Part shown: positions 27,701 through 37,971 of the stretch, one piece after another
Numbering within the stretch: position 1 is the stretch's first letter
Layout of the letters: every line of letters starts with the position of its first letter
From: Coriobacteriaceae bacterium
GTDB lineage: Bacteria > Actinomycetota > Coriobacteriia > Coriobacteriales > Coriobacteriaceae
DNA: 64,000 nt
NCBI GenBank assembly: GCA_902363125.1
Contig: CABIZD010000006.1
Location: 58,499 to 122,498 of the forward strand
Direction: 5' to 3'
Notes under the pieces: model-generated
Seen by the model: only the letters and a program-made list of their open reading frames with translations
Database searches by the model: none
Told to the model about the DNA's origin: nothing
Position numbers and translations under genes: made by a program

Positions 27701-29686
27701 ATGAAGCTCGCGCTTGCACAGATCGATATGCGCCTGGGTGATATTGAGGGCATTTGCGGCCGCATTGAGGACCAGGCTCGTCTGGCCCACGAGCGCGGGG
27801 CGCGCGTGCTGTGCGTTCCGGCTCCGCTCTTTATGGGCGCCATGCCCGGTGGCCTGGTGGGCGCTGCCGACTTTGAGCACGACATGCTTGCCGGCTTGAC
27901 TGGTGTCGCCGAGCGTATCCAGGAGCTTGACATGATCTGCATCGTGCCCGCGGCGGTTTCGTTTGAGGGCCAACCGCTGCTCGACTACATGATGCTCAAG
28001 GACGGTCATGTGGTGCCGGCGCGTTCGAGCATTGCCTTGCAGCGTGGCGAGAACAACGACACGCGTTGGGCGCCGCCGGTGTTCGACGTAGACGGCGTGC
28101 GCATCGCCGTAATTTTTGACTTGGACCGCGAACTCGAGATGTTGCCGACCGGTGTTGACCTCATTGCGTATTTCCAATTCAACGCGTTTGACATGACCGA
28201 CCGCGAGACTGTTGCCATTGCCGCCGTTCGCAGCGGCGCCTACCGCAAGGTCGCCTCCAAGCGCAGCGTGTGGTTTGCCTGCATGGCGCCGGTCGGTGCC
28301 TATGACGAGTCGGTGTATACCGGCGGTTCGTTTGTGCTCGACGACTGCGGTCGCGTGGTGGCCCAGGCGCCGTGCTTTGAGGAGAGCCTGCTGGTTCAGG
28401 AGATTCAGCGCGGCGTGATGCTCGATGCCCTGGAGGATCACGAACTGCCCGAGTTCCGTTCCGAGGAGTGGCTGTGGCAGGCGCTGGTGCTCGCCGTGCG
28501 CGACAACGCCCGAGCCCACGGTGCGTCGCGTGCTGTGGTGGCACTCGAGGGTGACTTGCCGTCGTCCCTGCTGGCGGCGCTGGCCGTCGACGCTCTGGGC
28601 CCGCGCAATGTGATTGGCCTGGTGCTGGGGCGCAACCGTATCTTTACGCCGGCGCAGGAAGAAGCCGAGGCTGCCCGCTGTGCCGCCGTCCGCGCCATCG
28701 CCGAGCGTCTGCACATTCGCACCGTCGAGCGCGATGCACCGGATGCGGCGCGCGTGCTCGATCGCGACGTGTCGGCGGGCGATGCCGAGCGCCTGCGCTC
28801 GCGCACGCTGGGCCTGATGCTGGAGGATACGGCGCTCGAGCTGGGTGCGATGGCGCTGAGCCCGCTGTCCAAAACCGAGTACGCGCTGGCGGCGCCGGCG
28901 CTTTGCGGCGGCTACCAGGGCGACTTTGCGCCCTTTGGCGATGTGTACCTGTCGACGCTTGAGTTTGTGGCGCGTGTGCGCAACCGCACGTCTGCCGTGG
29001 TGCCCCAAGAGCTCGTGACGCTCAACGCAGTGGAAGATTGTATGGAGCGCGTGCTGGCGCAGGCGCTCTCGACGCTCGACGGTCCGGTCGATATGCTCGA
29101 CCGTGCGGCACAGCTGCTCGGCGGGCTTGAGCCGGGTGAGGTCGATGGCGCGCTCGAGGCGCACGTGGACCGCAATCGATCTTTCGACGACATCCCGATG
29201 GCCGCTGGCAAGCCTGAGGCCTGCTCGCTGCTGCTGATGCTCGTTCGACAGGGTGAGGCTGCCCGCCGCATGTTGCCGATGGCGCCGATCGTCTCGGCCC
29301 GTTCGTTTGCCGAGCGTGCCTGGCCGTATATGCTCGCGTGGTCCGACCTGGGGCTTAACGGCAAGGAGCGTATGACGGTCGATTCGCTGGCGCGCGCCGA
29401 GGTGCGCCGTTTTGCTGACGAGGATACGAGCGAGCGCGTGCGAAACGAGATGATGGGCGTGCTGGGCGAGCTACTGGGTATTTCGCCCGAGCAAATGGAG
29501 GAGCTGCGCTCTGAGGACGGTCAGCGTCGTTTACACGAGGGAATGAAAAAGTTCGAGGGCGAGGTTCAGGACGCCATCGATAAGATGATGGGCGGCCAGG
29601 GTGGCCCGCAGGGTGGGCCCCAGGGTGGCCCGATGCCGCATCCGCCGGTTGATCCCCGACAATTTCCGTTCTTCTCTCAGAACTAG
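27701..29686 (+). CDS. NAD+ synthetase-like protein with both active sites lost
   Basis: A 661-residue protein with the layout of glutamine-dependent NAD+ synthetase: nitrilase-like N half, synthetase-like C half. Family blocks survive, for example YTGGSFVLDD (206-215), LAALAVDALGPRNVIG (291-306) and SKTEYALAAP. Yet the nitrilase Glu position reads VPAPLF (Ala41), the Lys region (105-112) has no Lys and the Cys position reads FDLD (139-142). The synthetase SGGxDS loop reads EGDLPSS (283-289). So neither ammonia production nor AMP transfer is expected. A C-terminal tail is rich in Gly, Gln and Pro. ATG 27701 follows GGAAAGG. It may be a regulatory pseudoenzyme; the frame is intact, which argues for function. 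Confidence 0.7.
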   Translation: MKLALAQIDMRLGDIEGICGRIEDQARLAHERGARVLCVPAPLFMGAMPGGLVGAADFEHDMLAGLTGVAERIQELDMICIVPAAVSFEGQPLLDYMMLKDGHVVPARSSIALQRGENNDTRWAPPVFDVDGVRIAVIFDLDRELEMLPTGVDLIAYFQFNAFDMTDRETVAIAAVRSGAYRKVASKRSVWFACMAPVGAYDESVYTGGSFVLDDCGRVVAQAPCFEESLLVQEIQRGVMLDALEDHELPEFRSEEWLWQALVLAVRDNARAHGASRAVVALEGDLPSSLLAALAVDALGPRNVIGLVLGRNRIFTPAQEEAEAARCAAVRAIAERLHIRTVERDAPDAARVLDRDVSAGDAERLRSRTLGLMLEDTALELGAMALSPLSKTEYALAAPALCGGYQGDFAPFGDVYLSTLEFVARVRNRTSAVVPQELVTLNAVEDCMERVLAQALSTLDGPVDMLDRAAQLLGGLEPGEVDGALEAHVDRNRSFDDIPMAAGKPEACSLLLMLVRQGEAARRMLPMAPIVSARSFAERAWPYMLAWSDLGLNGKERMTVDSLARAEVRRFADEDTSERVRNEMMGVLGELLGISPEQMEELRSEDGQRRLHEGMKKFEGEVQDAIDKMMGGQGGPQGGPQGGPMPHPPVDPRQFPFFSQN

Positions 29687-29928
29687 GTCGCTGCGCGCCC
29701 GCCAGAGCGGCAATCTGCCTTTCAATCGTCGGACATGACCGCCAGGTCAATGCCCTCCTCTTTCAAGGCACCTTGCTCGCTCTGGTGGGCGCTCGCTTGC
29801 GTATACTCAACCTACAATTCGATCTCGGCTGACTTATAGGGCTAGCGTTGTGTTATTCTAGAACAGACGTTCGTGAATGATGCGCGGGGCCTTGTCTTGC
29901 GCTGTGCTTGTGGCGAGGGGAGGTCGGC

Positions 29929-30450
29929 TTGGTTATCTTGGGCATTGACCCCGGTTTGGCTCATACGGGTTGGGGGATTATCGAGGAGCGGCGTGGCGAG
30001 GTTCGCTGCCGTGCCTATGGCTGCATCGAGACCAGTGCCGGAAGTCCGCTCGCGGTGCGCCTGTCGCATATCGCCCATGACCTTAAGGATGTCGTTGAGC
30101 GTTATCGACCCGACACGGCTGCTGTCGAGAGCATCTACTTTGGCGCCAACGTTCGTTCGGCCATCCCCACGGCGCATGCCCGCGGTGCTGCACTCGTCGC
30201 ACTTTCGGAATGCGCGCTCGAGATTGGCGAGTACACGCCCATGCAGATCAAACAGGCTGTGGTGGGCACTGGCGCCGCGGACAAGCGGCAGGTCGCCTAC
30301 ATGGTACGCACACTCACACAGCTCGATCACGACCCGCATCCCGACCATGCCGCCGATGCCCTGGCCTGCGCCATCTGCCACGTAAACCTCAGCCGCACCC
30401 GCGCCCTCACCGGTGGCGAGTTCTATCAACAGAGAGGAACCGGATACTGA
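29929..30450 (+). CDS. ruvC: Holliday junction resolvase RuvC
   Basis: A 173-residue RuvC, which cuts Holliday junctions as a dimer. The acidic active site is visible: D7 in ILGIDPGL, E67 in AAVESIYFG, and D139/D143 with H140 in HPDHAADAL. The start is a TTG six bases after GGGGAGG; the ATG starts upstream have no site and would add non-family residues. Its stop shares one base with the ruvA ATG (ATGA-type TGATG overlap), giving a coupled ruvCAB operon. Confidence 0.93.
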   Translation: MVILGIDPGLAHTGWGIIEERRGEVRCRAYGCIETSAGSPLAVRLSHIAHDLKDVVERYRPDTAAVESIYFGANVRSAIPTAHARGAALVALSECALEIGEYTPMQIKQAVVGTGAADKRQVAYMVRTLTQLDHDPHPDHAADALACAICHVNLSRTRALTGGEFYQQRGTGY

Positions 30451-31070
30451 TGATTTCCCAGCTCCACGGAACGCTTGTCGAGGCCACGATGAGCTCTGCT
30501 GTCGTCGATGTGTCGGGCGTTGGCTTTGAGCTCGGCATCTCGGGCAGCACTGCGGCCACGTTGCCGACGCCCGGCGGCGAGGTCCGCCTCTACACGCGTA
30601 TGCAGGTGCGCGAGGACGCCATGACACTTTTCGGTTTTTCCTCAAAGGATGAGCGCACGATGTTCGACCGGCTCGTGTCCGTTTCGGGCGTTGGCCCGCG
30701 CCTGGCGCTCGCCGTGCTTTCCACCTATACCGTGGGGCAGCTGTATTCGCTGGTGATGGCCGAGGACGACAAGGGCATGGCCAAGGTACCCGGTGTGGGC
30801 AAAAAGACAGCTCAGCGCCTGATCCTGGAACTCAAGAGCACCTTTGCCAAGGATAAGGGCTTTGTGCCGGTCGACGTGATTCCCGGCCAGGTTGCGATGC
30901 CGGTTCCCGCCGCCGCTCCTTCGGCGATCGATGATGCCCGTGCGGCGCTCCTTTCCATGGGCTTTAGCCTGCAGGAGACCGATGTTGCCCTGAGCGGGTA
31001 TGATGGGCAGAATATGCGTGTCGAGGATCTGCTCGGCGCGGCGCTTAAGCGACTCGGAATGGATGCGTGA
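30450..31070 (+). CDS. ruvA: Holliday junction branch migration protein RuvA
   Basis: A 206-residue RuvA. The N-terminal OB fold begins [12 protein letters not shown], domain II carries the two helix-hairpin-helix motifs ([16 protein letters not shown] and [18 protein letters not shown]), and domain III at the C terminus ([21 protein letters not shown]) contacts RuvB. The acidic pin region and domain lengths are normal. Its ATG overlaps the ruvC stop and its own stop overlaps the ruvB ATG, so the three are translated together. Confidence 0.94.
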   Translation: MISQLHGTLVEATMSSAVVDVSGVGFELGISGSTAATLPTPGGEVRLYTRMQVREDAMTLFGFSSKDERTMFDRLVSVSGVGPRLALAVLSTYTVGQLYSLVMAEDDKGMAKVPGVGKKTAQRLILELKSTFAKDKGFVPVDVIPGQVAMPVPAAAPSAIDDARAALLSMGFSLQETDVALSGYDGQNMRVEDLLGAALKRLGMDA

Positions 31071-32137
31071 TGTGGGAAGCCGATGACTCTCAGGACCTGT
31101 GGGCGACGCCCGGCAACTCGCCGGCGGCATCCATGGCGCACGGCGAGCGCATGGTGGGCTCGGAGCTGACGGCCGAGGACCTCGATGTCGACCGCACTTT
31201 GCGCCCCCAGCGCCTGGACGATTACTGTGGTCAGGAGCACATCAAGCAGAGCCTGCGCGTGTTGATCGAAGCGGCGCAGAGCCGTGGCGAGACGCTCGAC
31301 CACGTGATCTTCTCGGGTCCTCCGGGCCTGGGCAAGACCACGCTGGCCACCGTTATCGCCAACGAGCTGGGCGCTCAGATCAAGACCACGAGTGGCCCTG
31401 CCATCGCGCGCACGGGCGACCTGGCGGCCATCCTTACTAACTTGCAGCCGGGTGATGTGCTGTTTATCGACGAGATCCACCGCCTCAACCGTTCGGTCGA
31501 GGAGGTCCTGTACCCCGCGATGGAGGACTTTGCCCTCGATATCGTGATTGGCAAGGGTCCGGCGGCGCGCTCGATTCGCCTGGATATTCCCAAGTTTACG
31601 CTGGTAGCGGCAACGACCCGCTCAGGCATGTTGACCGGCCCGTTGCGCGACCGCTTTGGCATTTCGTATCGCCTGGATTACTACACGGTCGAGGAGCTCG
31701 CGCAGATTGTGACGCGCTCGGCGACTATCCTGGGCGTGACGATCGACCATCCCAGTGCACTCGAGATCGGCTCGCGTTCGCGCGGCACGCCACGTCTTGC
31801 CAACCGCCTGCTCAAGCGCGTGCGCGACTATGCGCAGGTGCGCGGCAACGGTCCCATTGAGCTCGATATCTGCCGTCAGGCACTCGAGTTCTTCGAGATC
31901 GACGAGCTCGGCCTGGACTGGATGGATATTCGTATCTTGGAGACGCTTGCCAAGACGTTTTCCGGCCGTGCTGTAGGCCTGACGACCCTTGCCAGTGCGG
32001 TGGGCGAGGACCCGGGCACGCTCGAGGATGTCTATGAGCCCTATTTGCTGCAGTGCGGGTTGATGATTCGTACGCCGCAGGGCCGTCAGGCAACCCTTCG
32101 CACCTTTGAGCACCTGGGGATTGAACCTACCGTTTAG
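31070..32137 (+). CDS. ruvB: Holliday junction branch migration ATPase RuvB
   Basis: A 355-residue AAA+ motor of the RuvAB complex. Walker [10 protein letters not shown], Walker [10 protein letters not shown], sensor 1 [17 protein letters not shown] with the arginine finger, and the C-terminal winged helix ([19 protein letters not shown]) are all present. The N terminus is ~35 residues longer than the minimal fold before [12 protein letters not shown]. The ATG at 31070 overlaps the ruvA stop as TGATG. About 145 bases follow before fhs and contain its promoter. Confidence 0.95.
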   Translation: MWEADDSQDLWATPGNSPAASMAHGERMVGSELTAEDLDVDRTLRPQRLDDYCGQEHIKQSLRVLIEAAQSRGETLDHVIFSGPPGLGKTTLATVIANELGAQIKTTSGPAIARTGDLAAILTNLQPGDVLFIDEIHRLNRSVEEVLYPAMEDFALDIVIGKGPAARSIRLDIPKFTLVAATTRSGMLTGPLRDRFGISYRLDYYTVEELAQIVTRSATILGVTIDHPSALEIGSRSRGTPRLANRLLKRVRDYAQVRGNGPIELDICRQALEFFEIDELGLDWMDIRILETLAKTFSGRAVGLTTLASAVGEDPGTLEDVYEPYLLQCGLMIRTPQGRQATLRTFEHLGIEPTV

Positions 32138-32281
32138 GGCGCTTTGTTTTGGCGGGCTGTTGGGCTATCGCTGGGCATCGGGTAAACATATCGCCGTTCA
32201 TCGGTTACGGGTGTTTTACTATTGCGCGCCCGTGCTATGCTGAATTGGTCTTTTTCTCATTCGGTAACGAAAGGACCGCCC

Positions 32282-33949
32282 ATGCCTACTGACATCGAAA
32301 TCGCACGTTCCGTCACGCCGCTGCCCATTACCGAGGTGGCTAAGAACGCCGGCGTCGACGTAAAGCACCTGATTCCGTATGGCTTCGACAAGGCTAAGGT
32401 CGACTATTCACTGCTCAACGAGCCGACCGATCACCAGGCCAAGCTCGTCCTCGTGACCGCCATCAACCCCACGCCCGCCGGCGAGGGCAAGACCACCACG
32501 ACCATCGGTCTGGCCGATGGTCTGCGCCGTCGCGGCGTCAAGAGCGCTGTGGCCCTGCGCGAGCCTTCGCTCGGTCCCGTCTTTGGCGTCAAGGGCGGTG
32601 CCGCCGGCGGCGGCTGGGCGCAGGTCATCCCCATGGAGGATATCAACCTGCACTTTACCGGCGACTTCCACGCTATCGGTGCCGCCAATAACCTGCTGGC
32701 CGCCATGCTCGACAACCATATTCAGCAGGGCAACCAACTCGGTATCGACGTTAAGCGCATCACCTGGAAGCGCGTCGTCGACATGAACGACCGCCAGCTG
32801 CGCCATGTCATCGACGGCATTGGCGGCAAGGCCCAGGGCGTGCCGCGCGAGGATGGCTTCGACATTACCGTTGCCTCCGAGGTCATGGCGATCCTGTGCC
32901 TGTCCACGAGCATCAGCGACCTCAAGGAGCGCCTGGGCGAGATCGTCGTCGGCTACAGCTTTGCCGGCGAGCCCGTTCGCGCTCGCGACCTCAAGGCTCA
33001 GGGTGCCATGGCTGCGCTGCTTAAGGATGCGCTCAAGCCCAATTTGGTGCAGACGCTCGAGGGTACGCCCGCGTTTGTCCACGGCGGTCCCTTCGCCAAC
33101 ATCGCCCACGGTTGTAACTCCATCATGGCCACGCGTATGGCCATGCGCTTTGGCGATGTCGCCATTACCGAGGCAGGCTTTGGCGCCGATCTGGGTGCCG
33201 AGAAGTTCCTCGACATCAAGTGCCGCATGACGGGCGTTCGCCCCAGCGCCGTCGTGATTGTCGCCACCGCCCGAGCGCTTAAGTACAACGGCGGCGTTGC
33301 CAAGGCCGACCTTAACGACGAGAACCTCGATGCCCTCAAGGCCGGCATGCCCAACCTGCTGCGCCACGTCGACAATATCCAGAGCGTCTATGGTCTTCCC
33401 TGTGTGGTCGCCATCAACCGCTTCCCGACGGACACCGAGGCAGAGCTTGCGCTCATCGAGTCCGAGTGCCAGAAGCTCGGCGTTAACGTTAAGCTGTCCG
33501 AGGTTTGGGCCAAGGGCGGCGAGGGCGCGCTCGAGCTGGCCGACGAGGTCATGCGCCTGATCGAGCAGCCGAGTGAGCTCAAGTTTGCCTACGAGGACGG
33601 CGCCGATGTTGCCGATGCCCTCGAGGCCGTTGCCACCAAGGTTTACCGCGCCGATGGCGTCGACTTTACGCCGGCTGCCAAGCGCCAGCTCGCCGAGCTG
33701 CGCGAGAACGGCTTTGGCAACCTGCCGGTGTGCGTCGCCAAGACGCAGTACAGCTTTAGCGATAACGCCAAGGCTCTGGGCGCTCCCGAGAACTTCCGCA
33801 TCACCGTGCGCGAGCTCAAGGTTTCCGCCGGCGCCCACTTTGTGGTCGCGTTGACTGGCAGCGTTCTGACCATGCCGGGCCTGCCCAAGGTGCCCGCGGC
33901 GGAGAATATCGACGTCGACAACGACGGCAACATCACCGGCCTGTTCTAA
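32282..33949 (+). CDS. fhs: Formate-tetrahydrofolate ligase
   Basis: A 555-residue ligase that joins formate to tetrahydrofolate with ATP, giving 10-formyl-THF. The P-loop [15 protein letters not shown] (62-76), [20 protein letters not shown] and TGDFHAI blocks are diagnostic, and the protein is full length. It works with FchA and FolD, encoded ~23 kb away here, in the folate branch of C1 metabolism. The ATG follows GAAAGGACCGCCC. TATGCT (32235-32240) is a plausible -10. A strong terminator follows. Confidence 0.96.
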   Translation: MPTDIEIARSVTPLPITEVAKNAGVDVKHLIPYGFDKAKVDYSLLNEPTDHQAKLVLVTAINPTPAGEGKTTTTIGLADGLRRRGVKSAVALREPSLGPVFGVKGGAAGGGWAQVIPMEDINLHFTGDFHAIGAANNLLAAMLDNHIQQGNQLGIDVKRITWKRVVDMNDRQLRHVIDGIGGKAQGVPREDGFDITVASEVMAILCLSTSISDLKERLGEIVVGYSFAGEPVRARDLKAQGAMAALLKDALKPNLVQTLEGTPAFVHGGPFANIAHGCNSIMATRMAMRFGDVAITEAGFGADLGAEKFLDIKCRMTGVRPSAVVIVATARALKYNGGVAKADLNDENLDALKAGMPNLLRHVDNIQSVYGLPCVVAINRFPTDTEAELALIESECQKLGVNVKLSEVWAKGGEGALELADEVMRLIEQPSELKFAYEDGADVADALEAVATKVYRADGVDFTPAAKRQLAELRENGFGNLPVCVAKTQYSFSDNAKALGAPENFRITVRELKVSAGAHFVVALTGSVLTMPGLPKVPAAENIDVDNDGNITGLF

Positions 33950-33974
33950 GCCTGCTGCTCATAGCCGCTTGCCC

Positions 33975-34011
33975 GCCCCGCCGCGCCCACCAAGGCCCGG
34001 CGGGGCTTTTT
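33975..34011 (+). terminator. Intrinsic terminator after fhs
   Basis: GCCCCGCCG (33975-33983) pairs with CGGCGGGGC (33998-34006), followed by TTTTT. Confidence 0.9.
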
Positions 34012-34129
34012 GATCCTTGGGCACGCGCATGTCTTGTAGATACCGGCGGGCTTTGCCCATCATAGGCTTTTGCGCGGGTAGAATGCATGGATAACTTGAT
34101 GCTTACAGGCGACGGAAAGGAAACGTTGC

Positions 34130-35113
34130 ATGGACCAGGACAAGACGACCGTGATGGGCGGATATGGCTCCGCACAGGCTGGCGATAGCGCCGATGCGAC
34201 TCGCGTTGTTCCCAACCCCGGTTATACCGACCCCGCCGCGACGCAGACGTCTGCCGAACCCACACGGGTTATAGGCTACGGCGATACACCACGGGATCCG
34301 TTTGATTATGCACCGCAGGACCCGTATGACAATGCGGCGCCGGACCCGTATGGCAATGCGGCGGCAGGCGCTTATAACAACCTGCCGCAAAATCCCATTC
34401 CGCAGCCTCAGCAGACGACGTATATGCCGCGCACGGCGCAGGCCCAGCCTCGCTATGAGTCGCGCGATCCGTATGCGCGCCAGCCCCATCGCGAGTATCC
34501 CAAATCGATTCCGCAGTATGGTGAGGACGAGGAAGAGACGCCGTCGCGTTCGTCGAGTGTGATCAAGAAGATCCTGATTGTGCTGGCAATTTTCTTTGCC
34601 CTCTCGATTGTGTTCGCCATTGTGACGGGCATGCTCAACAAACGAGGTGCTACAACCAGCACGACGGCCGAGCAGACAGAGGTCGACCAGACAGGTGCAG
34701 TAGAGCTGAGCGATATCCCGGGACAGTACTGGTCCAACGCCAAGAAGCTCCTCAAGTCGCGCGGAGCCGACCTTTCGAACGCCGTGATTCTGACCGACGA
34801 TGGCTCAACGCCCGTCATCGATTCCAACTGGGTTGTTACGAATGCCTACTATAACGACAACGGCAACCTGGAGATTCAGCTCACGCACAAGAACAACTAT
34901 GGCAACTCGTCCGGCGGCCAAAGCGGTACCGACAGCTCGAGCTCCAATACGCTGGAGGACTTGAGCAACAAGGCGCAGGAGTTGGGAGATAAGGCGCAAG
35001 AGCTGGGCGATACGGCACAAAACCTGGGTGATACTGCTCAGAATCTGGGCGATATGGCTACCAATGCCTGGGACGCTCTGCAAAACGGCATTTCGGGCGC
35101 ACAGGGTAACTAG
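34130..35113 (+). CDS. Single-pass membrane protein with PASTA-like and coiled-coil parts
   Basis: A 327-residue protein I cannot assign to a named family. Residues 1-140 are disordered and rich in Pro, Tyr and Asn, with DPY/DPF repeats and three Thr sites of the form TTVMG, TRVVP and TRVIG that look like Ser/Thr-kinase or FHA-partner motifs. One membrane helix spans ~147-169. Outside, residues ~191-253 (SDIPGQYWSNAKKLLKSRGAD...) resemble a degenerate PASTA domain. A seven-residue repeat (KAQELGD / TAQNLGD) at ~281-310 suggests a short coiled coil. AAGGAAACGTTGC precedes the ATG. A link to kinase or cell-wall signalling is inferred. Confidence 0.6.
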   Translation: MDQDKTTVMGGYGSAQAGDSADATRVVPNPGYTDPAATQTSAEPTRVIGYGDTPRDPFDYAPQDPYDNAAPDPYGNAAAGAYNNLPQNPIPQPQQTTYMPRTAQAQPRYESRDPYARQPHREYPKSIPQYGEDEEETPSRSSSVIKKILIVLAIFFALSIVFAIVTGMLNKRGATTSTTAEQTEVDQTGAVELSDIPGQYWSNAKKLLKSRGADLSNAVILTDDGSTPVIDSNWVVTNAYYNDNGNLEIQLTHKNNYGNSSGGQSGTDSSSSNTLEDLSNKAQELGDKAQELGDTAQNLGDTAQNLGDMATNAWDALQNGISGAQGN

Positions 35114-35125
35114 CTGTTAAGCGGG

Positions 35126-36307
35126 CTACAGCTGCTCTGCCGGACGCTCGGGCGAGCTAAAGCCCGAATCGAACGTGACGACGCATGACGCATCGGGCCG
35201 GCGCTCGTGCACGATGCGCGTGACGAGCTCCAGCAGCTCCTCGTCGGATATGTCAAAGCCGTCGGGACGCACCAGGTCAAACGAAACAAAGCCGTCGTGC
35301 TCATGTAAGTCGTGGATGGAGAGCGCAGGGTCGATCTGCGCTACGCCGCGCTTTACCCAGCCGCGCAGGTCGTCACCGGTTGTTGCAATGGGATCGCAGT
35401 GCAGCGTTATGGCGATGCCCATCTGGCGTTTGATGTCGTGTTCGATGGTGTCCAGAATCTCGTGGTGCTCAAAGGCATCGCCCTCGCCGGGCATTTCGAC
35501 GTGTGCGCTGGCAAACTGGCGGCCGGGGCCGTAGTCGTGCACCATGAGGTCGTGCGTGCCTAGAACCTGGGGGTATGACATGATCCTGTCGCGGATTTCC
35601 TGGACGAGCTTGGGGTCGGGCGCTTGCCCCAACAGCGGGCTGATGGCGTCGCGCACCAGGCCCATGCCGCTGATGCAAATGAAGATGCCAACGCCCAGGC
35701 CCGCCCAGCCATCGAGGTCAAAGCCGGTCGTCTGCGAAATAAGCGCCGCCACCAAGACCGAGCCCGAGGTGATGACGTCGTTTTTGGAGTCCTGCGCCGT
35801 GGCGATGAGCGTCTCCGAGTCGATGCGATCACCCAACGTGCGGTTGAACGCGGCCATCCAGAGCTTAACGAGCATGGATGTAGCCAGTGCCGCAAGGGAA
35901 ACAAGCGTGTAAGCGGTGGGGGAGGGCTTGATGATTTTGGTGACCGACTCCAGGATTAGGTTGATGCCGACGGCACAAACGAGGACGGCGACAACCAAGC
36001 CGGCGAGGTACTCGTAGCGGCCGTGGCCATAGGGGTGGCCTTCGTCGGCCGGGCGGCTGGCAAGTCGGAATCCGAGCAGACTCACGATGTTGCTCGAGGC
36101 GTCAGAGAGGTTGTTGAAGGCGTCGGCGATGAGCGAGACAGAGCCGGCGAGCAGGCCCGCCCCGCCCTTGGCCAGACACAGGGTGATGTTGAGGCCAATG
36201 CAAATGAGGCTTGCGGCAAAGCCCGCGTTGGTGCGGCAGGAGGTATCGACCGGTTCGCTTTCGCTGCCGGGAACAAGCGTATGTACCAGCCGATTTACAA
36301 ATAACAT
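35126..36307 (-). CDS. Cation diffusion facilitator family transporter
   Basis: A 393-residue CDF transporter that exports divalent metal by proton exchange. The membrane domain has six helices; metal ligands are D62 and D69 in LIADAFNNLSD on helix 2 and AQDSKND on helix 5. A GHPYGHGRYEY loop follows helix 2. The cytoplasmic C-terminal domain (LGTHDLMVHDYGPGRQFASAHVEMPG) is complete, then a ~70-residue extension. The ATG at 36307 follows GAGGA; the longer ATG at 36328 lacks a site. The metal cannot be told from sequence; HxxxD-type Mn/Fe or Zn specificity needs testing. It converges on the previous gene with only 12 bases between. Confidence 0.88.
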   Translation of the reverse strand: MLFVNRLVHTLVPGSESEPVDTSCRTNAGFAASLICIGLNITLCLAKGGAGLLAGSVSLIADAFNNLSDASSNIVSLLGFRLASRPADEGHPYGHGRYEYLAGLVVAVLVCAVGINLILESVTKIIKPSPTAYTLVSLAALATSMLVKLWMAAFNRTLGDRIDSETLIATAQDSKNDVITSGSVLVAALISQTTGFDLDGWAGLGVGIFICISGMGLVRDAISPLLGQAPDPKLVQEIRDRIMSYPQVLGTHDLMVHDYGPGRQFASAHVEMPGEGDAFEHHEILDTIEHDIKRQMGIAITLHCDPIATTGDDLRGWVKRGVAQIDPALSIHDLHEHDGFVSFDLVRPDGFDISDEELLELVTRIVHERRPDASCVVTFDSGFSSPERPAEQL

Positions 36308-36552
36308 AACGATCGTCCTCACAATCATGGTTAAGGGGATAGTGTAGCTCGCATGGGCGCACCGTGCGCCGGTGCTCAGAAAATGCAGCAATGGTCTGCC
36401 GGTGCTAACGAGCGCGAGGCGGAGGGGGACGACTGCCCGCGCGCCTTCCCGTCCGACCGAGTGCTCCATTTTGGGCCACATGGGTATGGGTACGCGCCGA
36501 TTTGCTCGACATACTTAATGTCGACAGCCCCTGTGCAAAGGAGGACGTATCC

Positions 36553-37890
36553 ATGGACGAGATGTTTGCCATTAAATGCCAAAACTGCGGCGGCCCTATG
36601 TACTCACACCAGGCTAAACGCAGCTTTGAGTGCGCCTATTGCGGCACGGTCGTTCCGTGGCAGGCCGATGCGGGGGAGCCCAAGAGCGCCCTGGGCATTC
36701 GCCATACGCCGCTGACGGCTGTCGATGGACTGCTTAAGCTCACTCACGTGTCGCAGCTCGAGCGCCCGGTAGACCCGGACTGGTATTTCTTTAATTCGCA
36801 CTGGCGCAATCAGTCGGTTCTGGAGCATCTGCTGTGGGAGGACCGCGGCACGGCTCAGGAGTTCCAAGAGGCTACGCATGTGAGCATCCCGTGCCCCTTC
36901 TGCGGCGCGTCCTTTGAGGGGTCATCGACCCAGCGCGTGTTTGAGTGCCCGTCCTGCGGCAATAAGATCGGCGTTGCCGACCTGCTCAAGCCCGGCACCT
37001 TTAGCAAACGCTTGACCTTGGGCGTTGGTGCGGAGTATGTACCCGAGCAGGGTATTCCCTGCGAAATCTCGCCGCAGCAGGCACGTGCCAACGCGCTGCA
37101 GCTGGTGCGCCAGTACCCTGACGCCTTTGCCGGGCACGACGTGGAAGACGCGATTCAAAATGACATGATGCTTTTCTACTTCCCCATGGCGCTCGCGGAC
37201 CTGCGCATGATGGCAAGCTTCCCGGGCAAGGGGCTGAGCAAGGAGACCCTGGTGTACTACGAGGTGCTCGACTGGGCGTATCCGCGGGCAAACTACCTGG
37301 ACGTTCGCCTTATGGGCATTCTGGAGCCGTGGGACTTTGCCAAGGTTGGGCCGTTTGACCCGGCCATGCAGGAAGGTGACTTCCGCGTTGTCTCCGTCGA
37401 TGCGTCTACCAAGGACCAGGTGGTCATTGATAAGCTGGCGCTCGACATTGCCGGCAACGATGCCGAGGCGGTGCTGGGGCTCAATAAAAAGAGTATCCGC
37501 ACGTGGGCGCGCAAGGCCCGCAAGCATAAGGACGGCCTGGTGATGGTGCCGGTCTACTTTGTCGATCGTCCGGCGACGGACAGCCGCGATGGCGAGCAGG
37601 TGCGCATTGCCGTAAACGGCCAGACGGGTCGCGCGGCCGCGGTGGTGTTTAGTGACAAGCGCGAGACGCATGTGGTGGCGCCGCTCAACCCGAGCCTGCA
37701 TCTGTCCGGCGAAAGTACCGTGCATGCCACGCCCATCGAGGTCAAATACGTTAAATCGCCCTTCCTGTACCAGATCGTGCGCCGTGGAGGCGGCGAGCAG
37801 CTGCGTCAGGTGGCAGTGGCGGCAGAGGGTTCCTACCGAGAAGAAAAGCCCAAACGCAAGGGATTGCTCGCTGCGATTTTTGGTAAGTAG
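36553..37890 (+). CDS. Zinc-ribbon protein of unknown function
   Basis: A 445-residue soluble protein with two zinc ribbons. The first is at the N terminus (IKCQNCGGPM ... CAYCGTVV) and the second near residues 115-140 (IPCPFCGASF ... CPSCGNKIG). A ~300-residue conserved-looking domain follows, with AGNDAEAVLGLNKKSIRTWARKARKHKDGLVMVPVYFVDRP, and the basic end KPKRKGLLAAIFGK could contact membrane or nucleic acid. The layout recalls TFIIB-type or DUF-class double-ribbon proteins, but I do not recognise the family. AAGGAGGACGTATCC precedes the ATG. It is transcribed alone and followed by a strong terminator. Confidence 0.65.
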   Translation: MDEMFAIKCQNCGGPMYSHQAKRSFECAYCGTVVPWQADAGEPKSALGIRHTPLTAVDGLLKLTHVSQLERPVDPDWYFFNSHWRNQSVLEHLLWEDRGTAQEFQEATHVSIPCPFCGASFEGSSTQRVFECPSCGNKIGVADLLKPGTFSKRLTLGVGAEYVPEQGIPCEISPQQARANALQLVRQYPDAFAGHDVEDAIQNDMMLFYFPMALADLRMMASFPGKGLSKETLVYYEVLDWAYPRANYLDVRLMGILEPWDFAKVGPFDPAMQEGDFRVVSVDASTKDQVVIDKLALDIAGNDAEAVLGLNKKSIRTWARKARKHKDGLVMVPVYFVDRPATDSRDGEQVRIAVNGQTGRAAAVVFSDKRETHVVAPLNPSLHLSGESTVHATPIEVKYVKSPFLYQIVRRGGGEQLRQVAVAAEGSYREEKPKRKGLLAAIFGK

Positions 37891-37934
37891 GGGAGCGGTG
37901 CCGGTTGGGGTCGTGATGCGATAACCAGCGACGC

Positions 37935-37971
37935 GGGGCAGCCCGCAGGAGTGCGGACTGCCCCGTTTTTT
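37935..37971 (+). terminator. Intrinsic terminator after zinc-ribbon gene
   Basis: GGGGCAG-cCCGCA pairs with TGCGG-aCTGCCCC, then GTTTTTT. It also marks the left border of the restriction-modification island. Confidence 0.9.

Noticed and set aside
27464..29164. Minus-strand 566-codon ORF over the NAD synthetase-like gene
   Set aside because: No ribosome site or motifs; typical antisense open frame of high-GC DNA. The plus frame matches the NadE layout.
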